NCBI GenBank assembly: GCA_900552945.1
Contig: USBI01000072.1
Span: 1 to 5,453 of the forward strand
DNA length: 5,453 bases
DNA from: an uncultured Oscillospiraceae bacterium
GTDB lineage: Bacteria; Bacillota; Clostridia; Oscillospirales; Ruminococcaceae
Direction of reading: 5' to 3'
Shown here: positions 1 to 5,413 of the stretch, in pieces
How positions within the stretch are numbered: position 1 is the first letter of the stretch
Layout: the number at the start of each line of letters is the position of its first letter
Notes under the pieces: model-generated
Seen by the model: the letters and a program-made list of their open reading frames with translations, nothing else
What the model was told of the DNA's origin: nothing
Databases searched by the model: none
Position numbers and translations under genes: made by a program

Positions 1-41
1 GGCTCCGGTCTCGTGGGCTCGGAGATGTGTATAAGAGACAG
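1..41 (+). other. Untrimmed Nextera (Tn5) sequencing adapter
   Basis: Positions 23-41 read AGATGTGTATAAGAGACAG, the 19-bp Tn5 mosaic end used in Illumina Nextera libraries. Positions 8-22 read GTCTCGTGGGCTCGG, the rest of the read-2 (i7 side) adapter. Positions 1-7 (GGCTCCG) fit the tail of an i7 index; from memory they match the last seven bases of the oligo for index N720. This stretch is synthetic, so genomic sequence starts at 42 and the portal gene is cut there. Any reading frame running through it should be ignored. Confidence 0.98.
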
Positions 42-338
42 CAGGTTGAGTCCTCTGCCGCTTGCCCCTGCGGAAACATCCTCACAAAACTGCCTCAATT
101 CCCGCTCTGCCGCCGGGTTTTCACAGCCCACGGTAAAGTCGCCCACAAGCCGCACGATTTTCTGAATAGCCGCGTCAATGACGGGAATATGCTCGCGAAG
201 CCCTTCATACAACCGCAGTTCCGCAAGTGACAGCGGCGCATGGCGGCTGTGTCCGGCGTTCCACGGGATTGGGTCGGCAGTCCGGGCAAGCTGCGCGGCA
301 ACTGTTGCCGGCGCTCTTCTTTTTTTCAACAGTCCCAA
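42..338 (-). CDS. Probable phage portal protein, N-terminal fragment (truncated by contig end)
   Basis: A frame of 99 codons opens at TTG (336-338) and stays open to the adapter boundary at 42, so the C-terminal part of the protein is missing. The TTG is chosen because GGAGGG at 345-350 lies six bases upstream and no ATG or GTG lies in frame between it and the terL stop. The start is basic (LLKKRRAP, residues 3-10). The segment LYEGLREHIPVIDAAIQKIV (43-62) resembles the early helix of phage portal proteins, where the chain begins to describe paired conformations of a dodecameric ring. The portal forms the head vertex channel through which terminase pumps DNA. Position 26 bases after terL, in the order terS-terL-portal, is the strongest support. 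The identity rests on synteny and a general resemblance; no catalytic motif exists to confirm it. Codon use matches terL. Confidence 0.68.
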
Positions 339-344
339 ATCAAT

Positions 345-350
345 CCCTCC
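345..350 (-). promoter_or_regulatory. Ribosome binding site that sets the TTG start of the portal gene
   Basis: On the minus strand AAAGGAGGG ends at 345 and is followed after ATTGAT by TTG at 338-336. It sits between the terL stop (365-367) and the portal frame, where no ATG or GTG is available. This near-perfect Shine-Dalgarno is the main reason for calling a gene with a TTG start here. The in-frame ATT at 342-344 is a less likely start. Confidence 0.8.
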
Positions 351-364
351 TTTCTCAAATCTTC

Positions 365-1618
365 TTACGACCGCTCGCAGGACAGCACCCAGAACCCATC
401 ATCCGGCTTAGCGATAACCGTGCTGACAAAATAGCGGATGTCGTCCATCGCGTGGTCGTGCTGTTTGACCGGGCGGTCCTCCCGGCAGTTATCTTCCCAC
501 ACATACAAGGAAAACTCCCGGATGGAATCCTTACAGCGTTCGGAAAAACAGATTTTTCCCTCGCTGAGCGCATCACCGACCCGCCGGATGCCGTCAAGCA
601 CATCGTTGCGCGCCGGGCGGACGGTAAACCGTCCGTGGCGGCGGATGCACTCGATAAAACTGGCGGCAGACGGGTCTACCAGCACAAAACGGATGCTCCG
701 TGTTCCCGCTAGCTGTTCCAAAGCACGATAGTGTTCTTCATCGGTGCGCTGGCGCTGCTCCCGGCGGGAGTCAAAATAATACTCATCCACCCGGCACCAG
801 ATGCCGTTTTTGAGCCCCCACAATCCAAATGAAGAGGGATTGACTGTTCCATAGTCGCAGGAAATCACATATTCCTCATAGCTGCTGTCTGGCAGGACAC
901 GCACATGGTCACGGACCGAAAACATAGGGTACACAAGCCCTTCCGCGGCGACCCATTGTCCCTGTACGAAACGCTCGTAAAACGTACCGGTGTAAAGGGC
1001 CTCGTACCGCTTTCGTATTTCCGGGGAAAGGGCGGGATTATCCTCCATGGTAAAATGAAGGTAAAGCGCGTTTTTTTCTTCGGCTTTTTGAATCCACTCG
1101 GTATAAAACCAGTGAAACGGATGTTCCGGGTTGCAGTTGAACCAGAGCCTCGACCCCGTGACCGAACAGCGCGCAAGCGCCTGTTCCACAAACGAACGGG
1201 GCATGAGCGCCACCTCGTCCAGCAGAACTCCCGCCAGAGTGGTTCCCTGTATGAGCGCAGCGGAGCCCTCATCCTTTCCGCCAAACAGGTAAAACCGGTT
1301 TTCTCTTCCTTTTTTTGTGAGGATGAGCAGATTTTCCGCCCGTTTTTCCCGGCAACAAAAACCCAGTTCCCGCAGCGTCTGGATCAGGGGGGTGGTCACA
1401 TTCCGCCGCAGAGAGATCAGTGTTTTTCCGCACAGAGCAAACGACTGGCAGTCGTATGTGGAAAATGCCCACAGTACAAACGAAAGAGACATGCAGAGAG
1501 TCTTGCCGCTGCGCACCGCACCGTCGCAGATGATCGCGTCATAGCCGCGGTAAGGGCTGCCCGCACACCACCAGGTCAATGCTTTCATCTGCTTTTTACT
1601 GAATGTCTGAAAGGTCAT
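365..1618 (-). CDS. terL: Phage terminase large subunit (PBSX/phage_term_2-like packaging ATPase-nuclease)
   Basis: The motor subunit of phage DNA packaging: it hydrolyses ATP to drive DNA through the portal and cuts the concatemer. The 417 residues are a usual length for the family. The ATPase domain comes first, with a Walker A motif GAVRSGKT (33-40), a Walker B strand and catalytic acid VLLDE (131-135; D134, E135) and a coupling-type segment WFNCNPEHP (159-167). The RNase H-like nuclease domain follows, with acidic residues in CDYG (D255), LVDPSA (D315) and HAMDDIRY (D392/D393). All key motifs are present, so the gene looks intact. The ATG at 1618 overlaps the end of terS by 23 bases in another frame and has only a weak GGA upstream, which suggests translational coupling to terS. 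PBSX-like is a motif-based placement; the ATPase-nuclease assignment itself is firm. Confidence 0.95.
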   Translation of the reverse strand: MTFQTFSKKQMKALTWWCAGSPYRGYDAIICDGAVRSGKTLCMSLSFVLWAFSTYDCQSFALCGKTLISLRRNVTTPLIQTLRELGFCCREKRAENLLILTKKGRENRFYLFGGKDEGSAALIQGTTLAGVLLDEVALMPRSFVEQALARCSVTGSRLWFNCNPEHPFHWFYTEWIQKAEEKNALYLHFTMEDNPALSPEIRKRYEALYTGTFYERFVQGQWVAAEGLVYPMFSVRDHVRVLPDSSYEEYVISCDYGTVNPSSFGLWGLKNGIWCRVDEYYFDSRREQRQRTDEEHYRALEQLAGTRSIRFVLVDPSAASFIECIRRHGRFTVRPARNDVLDGIRRVGDALSEGKICFSERCKDSIREFSLYVWEDNCREDRPVKQHDHAMDDIRYFVSTVIAKPDDGFWVLSCERS

Positions 1619-2111
1619 CTGTTATCTGGGATTCCTGCCGCAAAGCTGCCGCACCCTGTTCCAGCGCATCATAGAAAGAACGTGATTTTTCTTCTCCGCC
1701 CTGCTGCGTAAGAATCTCATGAAGCAGTTCCAGAGCACGGAGCCGGTCAAAAAATTTGACTTCCAGCCGGTTTCCGTCATATTTCAGTTCCGAAACGCCG
1801 AACAAATCGGAAAGCGGGAAGGATGTTTTTTCCCCGTTTTTCCTGTCAAGCAGCTGCTGTACGTCGGCACAGGAAACGCCCAGCGCAAGGCGCTTTAATC
1901 CGGCAAGCAGATGGAAACGATCATCGGGTTTTTGCCCGTACCGCCGTTTGATGAATTGAATTGCGCGTTCGTCCTGCAGAAGCAGCGCCGCTTTTGCAAG
2001 TCCGCTTTTTCCACGGTAGCCAGCACAGGCAGCGGCCTGTGCAAAATCTCCCAGTTCCGCGTACAAAACACAGAAGCTCCTTTCTTCGGGCGACAGTTTT
2101 TCCGTAGTCAT
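1596..2111 (-). CDS. terS: Phage terminase small subunit (Terminase_2-like)
   Basis: The DNA-recognition partner of TerL, which usually forms a ring that binds the packaging site and loads the motor. The protein has 171 residues. The N-terminal LSPEERSFCVLYAELGDFAQ (6-25), running into AAACAGY, matches the helix-turn-helix pattern of Terminase_2 proteins (Lt-kqk-Fv-eY---gn-t-AA--AGY), followed by a helical section to about 60. The C-terminal KYDGNRLEVKFFDRLRALEL (110-129) has the family's 'K-yDkl-ALelL' pattern. ATG at 2109-2111 is preferred: a purine-rich GAAGGGGG (2123-2130) lies 11 bases upstream and the family homology begins right after it. An in-frame GTG at 2121-2123 touches the Shine-Dalgarno and is less likely. 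The open frame runs back to 2222, but that extra part shows no family pattern. Its leader contains a nested inverted repeat that could pair over the start. Confidence 0.9.
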   Translation of the reverse strand: MTTEKLSPEERSFCVLYAELGDFAQAAACAGYRGKSGLAKAALLLQDERAIQFIKRRYGQKPDDRFHLLAGLKRLALGVSCADVQQLLDRKNGEKTSFPLSDLFGVSELKYDGNRLEVKFFDRLRALELLHEILTQQGGEEKSRSFYDALEQGAAALRQESQITDDLSDIQ

Positions 2112-2112
2112 C

Positions 2113-2200
2113 CGAATTTTCACCCCCTTCCATAAACATCCGTTTTTAACCGTAAAATTGCACGCCGGTGTGCAATTTTTGGGCTTTTTTTGAAAATTCG
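2113..2200 (-). repeat. Nested inverted repeats in the terS leader (possible translational control structure)
   Basis: An exact 10-base inverted repeat, CGAATTTTCA at 2113-2122 and TGAAAATTCG at 2191-2200, encloses a second one, AAAATTGCAC at 2154-2163 and GTGCAATTTT at 2170-2179 with loop GCCGGT. In a leftward transcript the outer downstream arm lies between the terS Shine-Dalgarno and its ATG, so pairing could hide the start. The AATTTT of the inner hairpin could also pair with the same GAAAATT, giving a competing fold. The inverted repeats are seen directly. The regulatory role is inferred. Confidence 0.5.
2154..2180. terminator. Palindromic hairpin, possible weak two-way terminator
   Basis: Ten-base arms AAAATTGCAC (2154-2163) and GTGCAATTTT (2170-2179) flank a six-base loop GCCGGT, and T follows on both strands. 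In the plus direction it reads into TTTTT and then GGGCTTTTTTT, which would suit a terminator. The core pairs only about six bases with G/C content, so it is weaker than those at 3987 and 4723. No rightward gene ends just before it, and leftward it would lie inside the terS leader. A regulatory or protein-binding palindrome is an equal alternative. Confidence 0.4.
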
Positions 2201-2254
2201 TCCTGAAAAGTCCTACTTTCAAGCGGGAAACCCTTCTTCAAATATGGATTTACC

Positions 2255-2283
2255 TTGACATTGTCCCTGGTTCGTACTACAAT
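2255..2283 (+). promoter_or_regulatory. Consensus SigA-type promoter for rny
   Basis: TTGACA (2255-2260) and TACAAT (2278-2283) are separated by exactly 17 bases. The -35 is a perfect match and the -10 differs from TATAAT at one base. Transcription should start near 2290, giving an untranslated leader of about 125 bases before rny at 2416. A vegetative promoter of this strength fits a housekeeping RNase made at a steady level. A palindrome overlaps its downstream half. Confidence 0.88.
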
Positions 2284-2292
2284 ATTTATTGT
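2279..2292. promoter_or_regulatory. Palindrome overlapping the rny -10 and start site (candidate operator)
   Basis: ACAATA (2279-2284) and TATTGT (2287-2292) are exact inverted arms separated by TT. The site covers most of the -10 hexamer and the expected start point, where a bound dimer would block RNA polymerase. The -10 hexamer itself accounts for part of the left arm, so some of the symmetry may be chance in AT-rich DNA. I cannot assign it to a known regulator. Confidence 0.3.
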
Positions 2293-2401
2293 GAGAAATT
2301 TTATCATTTCTCGGTTTATTTACTTGTTTTGATTACTTTTTCCCATATTTTTTGGTAACAGTTCACAAAAATCGAAACAATCAAAAACAACGAAAGGGAG
2401 G
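2293..2401 (+). promoter_or_regulatory. Structured AU-rich 5' leader of rny
   Basis: A stem-loop GAGAAA (2293-2298) / TTTCTC (2307-2312) with an eight-base loop would form almost at the 5' end of the transcript. Farther on, TTGTTTTGATT (2324-2334) can pair with AATCAAAAACAA (2379-2390), with one bulged A, just before the Shine-Dalgarno AAAGGGAGG (2393-2401). The leader lacks the run of conserved G/C-rich blocks of a known riboswitch. A 5' stem often protects mRNA from decay, and RNA-degrading enzymes sometimes control their own leaders; both are inferences here. Confidence 0.4.
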
Positions 2402-2404
2402 TTT

Positions 2405-2446
2405 ATGCTTGTAAGATGGATACCACAACCATATTGTTCTGTGTGA
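2405..2446 (+). other. Upstream 13-codon frame overlapping the rny start
   Basis: ATG at 2405 lies three bases after AAAGGGAGG and opens [13 protein letters not shown], ending at TGA 2444-2446, 31 bases inside rny in a different frame. The Shine-Dalgarno is too close for it (3 bases) and rather far for rny (14 bases), so it is not clear which start is favoured. It is most likely a chance frame, but it could lower or couple rny translation. Confidence 0.2.
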
Positions 2447-3978
2447 TCGCGTTTTTTGTTGGCGGTCTGGTTTTTGGTGTCGCCGCGTTTTTTGTCGGCG
2501 TTAAGTATAGAAAACGTGTCGCGGAAGCGGAGATCGGCAGCGCAGAAGAAGAAGCGAAGCGGATCGTTGCGGAAAGCGAAAAAGAAGCGGACAGTAAAAA
2601 ACGCGAAGCGCTTGTTGAAGCAAAAGACGAAATTCACAAAATGCGCACAGAAGCAGAACGTGAAATCAAAGAGCTTAGAAGCGATGTCAACCGTCAGGAA
2701 CGGCGGGTTCAGCAGAAAGAAGAATCGCTTGACCGCAAGCTCGATAATGTGGAACGGAAAGATGAACAGGCGCAGAATCGCCTGAAACAGGCAGAAGAAA
2801 AATTAAAAGAAGCAGAGATCATTAAAAAAAGTCAGCTGGAACAGCTGGAACGCATCTCAGAATTGACGGTCGATCAGGCAAGACAGCAGCTGCTTGATAC
2901 ACTGGAAGGCGAGCTGGTTCACGAAAAGGCTCTCAAAATCCAGAATTTTGAACAGCAGTTAAAAGACGAGGCGGACCAGAAAGCACGCGAAATCGTGTCG
3001 TTGGCTATTTCCCGCTGCGCCGCAGAAACCGTTTCGGAAGCGACCGTTTCAGTCGTATCTCTTCCGAATGACGAGATGAAAGGCCGCATCATCGGCCGCG
3101 AAGGGCGGAACATCCGCACCATTGAAACCCTCACCGGCGTTGATCTCATCATCGATGATACGCCGGAAGCCATTACCCTCTCCTCACACGATCCGGTCCG
3201 CCGTGAGATCGCACGGCAGGCACTTGAACGGCTCATTACCGATGGGCGTATTCATCCGGCCCGCATTGAGGAAATGGTGGAAAAATGCCGCCGCGAGGTG
3301 GAACAGAAGATCAAATCCGAAGGTGAACGTGCTGTTCTGGAAACCAATCTCCACGGCATCCACCCCGAACTGGTCAAGCTGCTCGGCCGTCTGCGTTTCC
3401 GTACCAGCTACGGTCAGAATGTGCTTAACCACTCCATTGAAGTAGCTTATTTCGCCGGCATGATGGCATCTGAACTGGGTGTTGACCCGGTGCTCGCCCG
3501 CCGCGCGGGGCTGCTGCACGACATCGGCAAGGCGCTCAACCACGAGATCGAAGGCTCTCACGTCGAAATCGGCGTAGACGTTTGCCGCAAGTACAAAGAA
3601 AGCAACGAAGTGATCCACGCCATTCAGGCGCATCACAACGACGTGGAACCTAAGACTGTTGTCGCGTGTCTGGTACAGGCTGCTGACGCCATCTCCGCCG
3701 CGCGCCCGGCCGCACGCCGTGAGAACTTGGAAAACTACATCAAACGGCTTGAAAAGCTGGAAGAAATCGCGAACTCCTTTGAAGGTGTAGAGAAATCTTT
3801 CGCCATTCAGGCAGGACGCGAAATCCGCATCATGGTCAAGCCGGAGGTAATCAAAGATGAAAAGATGATCCTTGTCGCACGGGATATTGTCAACCGCATT
3901 GAAAATGAGCTGGAATATCCGGGACAGATCAAGGTTAATCTGGTGCGCGAAAGCCGCGCGATTGATTACGCAAAATAA
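2416..3978 (+). CDS. rny: Ribonuclease Y, membrane-anchored endoribonuclease
   Basis: RNase Y makes the first internal cuts in much bacterial mRNA and in some regulatory leaders, and works at the cytoplasmic membrane. The 520 residues equal the B. subtilis enzyme. Visible parts in order: one N-terminal transmembrane helix (about 5-29), a long charged coiled coil (about 31-195), a KH RNA-binding domain (about 210-270) with [12 protein letters not shown] (223-234), and an HD hydrolase domain (about 335-430) with H339, the H368-D369 metal pair in [16 protein letters not shown] (406-409) and D424. The C-terminal section ends [14 protein letters not shown], typical of the family. Every expected element is intact. 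ATG 2416 is the only in-frame start near the Shine-Dalgarno at 2393-2401, though the 14-base gap is long and an out-of-frame ATG sits at 2405. The gene is monocistronic by appearance: own promoter and own terminator. Confidence 0.98.
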   Translation: MDTTTILFCVIAFFVGGLVFGVAAFFVGVKYRKRVAEAEIGSAEEEAKRIVAESEKEADSKKREALVEAKDEIHKMRTEAEREIKELRSDVNRQERRVQQKEESLDRKLDNVERKDEQAQNRLKQAEEKLKEAEIIKKSQLEQLERISELTVDQARQQLLDTLEGELVHEKALKIQNFEQQLKDEADQKAREIVSLAISRCAAETVSEATVSVVSLPNDEMKGRIIGREGRNIRTIETLTGVDLIIDDTPEAITLSSHDPVRREIARQALERLITDGRIHPARIEEMVEKCRREVEQKIKSEGERAVLETNLHGIHPELVKLLGRLRFRTSYGQNVLNHSIEVAYFAGMMASELGVDPVLARRAGLLHDIGKALNHEIEGSHVEIGVDVCRKYKESNEVIHAIQAHHNDVEPKTVVACLVQAADAISAARPAARRENLENYIKRLEKLEEIANSFEGVEKSFAIQAGREIRIMVKPEVIKDEKMILVARDIVNRIENELEYPGQIKVNLVRESRAIDYAK

Positions 3979-3986
3979 GTTCATTC

Positions 3987-4019
3987 AAAAAGGCTGCGCA
4001 GAATTTGCGCAGCCTTTTT
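3987..4019 (+). terminator. Strong intrinsic terminator after rny
   Basis: GGCTGCGCA (3992-4000) pairs perfectly with TGCGCAGCC (4006-4014) around a five-base loop GAATT and is followed by TTTTT and then ATTTT. The AAAAA at 3987-3991 extends the stem and would supply a T run on the other strand, so it could also work leftward. It begins eight bases after the rny stop and separates rny from the next gene. Confidence 0.95.
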
Positions 4020-4072
4020 ATTTTACAGCCTTGATCAGTAAATTTACCCCACGGCCGATTCGCGATTCTTTC

Positions 4073-4101
4073 TTGCGCAGAACCGCGATTTGCCGTACAA
4101 T
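4073..4101 (+). promoter_or_regulatory. Probable promoter of the DUF3842 gene
   Basis: TACAAT (4096-4101) is a good -10, and TTGCGC (4073-4078) 17 bases upstream keeps the TTG of a -35 but matches poorly after it. The start would be near 4108, about 22 bases before the ATG. Since a strong terminator separates this gene from rny, it needs its own promoter. CGCGATT occurs twice nearby (4061-4067 and 4084-4090). Confidence 0.6.
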
Positions 4102-4129
4102 ATAAGAAAAACGAACCGGAGAAAGAAAG

Positions 4130-4558
4130 ATGAAACAATCAAAACCCATTATCGCCGTTGTGGACGGACAGGGCGGCGGCATTGGCAAAGCAATCGTATC
4201 CAAACTGCGCAGTGAACTAAGCGAGGTACACATCCGCGCGCTCGGTACCAATTCCACCGCGACCAACAGCATGCTCAAATTCGGCGCACATGACGGTGCG
4301 ACCGGCGAAAATGCCATTGTACACAATGTGGCGAAAGCAGACGTTATTATGGGTGTCCTTGCCATTCTCATGCCGAATTCCCTGCTGGGGGAACTTACCC
4401 CCAAAATGGCGGAAGCCATCGGCAACAGTGACGCCCGCAAAATACTCATCCCGATCGACCGCTGCAACATCCGCATTCCGTTCGCCGAAGAGTACAGCAT
4501 TCAGCAGTTCATTGACGCCGGCGTTGAGCTGGTCAAACAATATCTCGCTGAGGAATAA
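4130..4558 (+). CDS. DUF3842 family protein of unknown function
   Basis: A 142-residue soluble protein without signal peptide or membrane segment. It begins with a beta strand and glycine-rich loop, IIAVVDGQGGGIGKAIVSKL (7-26), much like a nucleotide-binding Rossmann turn. Next come ALGTNSTATNSMLKFGA (37-53), a helix-strand pair with ADVIMGVLAILMPNSLLGEL (70-89), and KILIPIDRCNIRIPF (104-118). This pattern is that of DUF3842, a family known chiefly from Clostridia. No experimental function is known to me, and the glycine-rich loop alone does not show which ligand it binds. The start is set by GGAG (4118-4121) eight bases before ATG 4130. The gene stands alone, with its own promoter and terminators on both sides, so its position after rny does not by itself imply a shared pathway. 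The family call is confident; the binding role is inference. Confidence 0.88.
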   Translation: MKQSKPIIAVVDGQGGGIGKAIVSKLRSELSEVHIRALGTNSTATNSMLKFGAHDGATGENAIVHNVAKADVIMGVLAILMPNSLLGELTPKMAEAIGNSDARKILIPIDRCNIRIPFAEEYSIQQFIDAGVELVKQYLAEE

Positions 4559-4652
4559 ACACGTCCTCATAAACCAACACGGCGGTTTGCTACAAAATAA
4601 ACACAAAGCGAACTTTTCATCAAAGGAATGTGCACTGTATGAAATCTCATTA

Positions 4653-4687
4653 ATCCCTCGGAGAAGCAGTCTCTCCGGGGGATTTTT
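4653..4687 (+). terminator. Intrinsic terminator downstream of the DUF3842 gene
   Basis: ATCCCTCGGAGA (4653-4664) pairs with TCTCCGGGGGAT (4672-4683) with one G-T wobble, around loop AGCAGTC, followed by TTTTT (4683-4687). It lies 95 bases after the DUF3842 stop. The stretch 4559-4652 between them shows no convincing gene, only a five-codon frame (4639-4653) that ends at the hairpin. Confidence 0.82.
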
Positions 4688-4722
4688 CTCTGTGGCACAG
4701 CTCCTTGTATTTTTCCGCCACT

Positions 4723-4765
4723 AAAAAAGCCCCCTTTGGAGCGTATCACTCCAAAGGGGGCTTTT
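4723..4765. terminator. Bidirectional terminator between convergent genes
   Basis: GCCCCCTTTGGAG (4729-4741) and CTCCAAAGGGGGC (4749-4761) form a perfect 13-bp stem with a seven-base loop CGTATCA. AAAAAA lies on the left (4723-4728) and TTTT on the right (4762-4765), so each strand has a T run after the stem. It backs up the terminator at 4653 for rightward transcripts. For the leftward gene ending at 4795 it is the main terminator, with six T's on that strand. Confidence 0.95.
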
Positions 4766-4794
4766 GCTTTTGATTCATATAAAACCCAAAAAAC

Positions 4795-5413
4795 TTAACG
4801 CGCCAAACGCAGCATATTCTCTGCGTTGCAATCAGCCGCAACCACCGCGTAACGGGTACCGGTGTGAAGCGGAAGAATGGCCGCCTGCTCCGAGAAAAAG
4901 GTTTCAGCGGTATCATACGCCGCCTTCGCCCGGCTTGCCCGAAAACATATTCTCACGTGCTTCTGCGGAAGAATAATCCTCATTATAGACAAGCTCGCCG
5001 TTATCATAGATCCACTGCATCATGTCCTGTTCCAGAACACCCGAAACACCGCCGTTCTGAACCGCGTTCATCAGGTAAAGGTTCAGGTCAAAATGGTCTA
5101 ACATACTTTCCGGCTTTTCAGACGTGTTCTTCACCGTAACCTTGTAGGTCAAATAGTTATACTCGTCCCACAGCGGCGGATACGGATCATTGGCAACATC
5201 AATCGTGCCTTCCCAGGTGAGATTGCTGTTAACAAATACAATCGAGTTAAAGTTGTTATTGGCTGCGTCCGGGTTTCCGCCCAGAGGGATCGTCTGCAAA
5301 CCAGTTACATGTTCACTGCCGTTGTAGTAATCGGTATACTGCATGCCGGCGTCAATAGACGCACTGGCGTTTTCCGGCACATCCCCAACATATTTGGAAA
5401 GACCTGCTAACAA
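4795..5413 (-). pseudogene. Probable surface/secreted protein, C-terminal part, frameshifted and lacking its 5' end
   Basis: Two frames together read as one protein tail. The first covers 5413-4916 (166 codons) and stops at TGA 4913-4915. The second continues from 4917 to the stop at 4795 and adds about 40 residues (YDTAETFFSEQ... to NAENMLRLAR). Dropping one base near 4918 joins them as EGG-YDTAETFF. The sequence is acidic and rich in N, Y and S. LTYKVTVKNTSEK (88-100) is the 'Y-V-V-N-t' strand of DUF11-like beta-sandwich repeats found in bacterial surface proteins, and LTWEGTIDVANDPYPPLWD (65-83) precedes it. No signal peptide or anchor is visible here; the N-terminus is not in the window. 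The TTG at 5413 has no ribosome binding site and an in-frame TGA stands two codons upstream (5417-5419), so the true start is elsewhere. A sequencing or assembly error is as likely as a real lesion. Function is unknown; surface location is inferred. Confidence 0.6.

Noticed and set aside
95..301. 68-codon ATG frame on the minus strand left of terL
   Set aside because: It overlaps the TTG-started portal frame in another phase, is rich in R, C and P, and lacks a ribosome binding site.
905..1711. 268-codon open frame on the plus strand
   Set aside because: It is antisense to terL, which has all family motifs. Its translation is rich in R, P and F with no recognisable domain and no ribosome binding site.
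2112..2222. 37-residue N-terminal extension of terS from an ATG at 2222
   Set aside because: The extension crosses the palindrome at 2154-2179, has no family similarity and lacks a good ribosome binding site. The ATG at 2111 fits family length.
3184..3984. 266-codon open frame on the minus strand
   Set aside because: It is the antisense shadow of the rny KH and HD domains. Its content follows the codons of rny, and it crosses the terminator side without its own signals.
4639..4653. Five-codon leader peptide (MKSH) before the 4653 terminator, as in attenuation
   Set aside because: No rightward gene follows the hairpin; the next gene is convergent. There is nothing for an attenuator to control.
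4911..4920. Programmed +1 frameshift at GTA-TGA
   Set aside because: In prfB-type shifting the tRNA re-pairs one base on (CUU to UUU). Here it would move from GUA to UAU, a poor match, and no Shine-Dalgarno-like stimulator is seen just upstream. An error or mutation is simpler.
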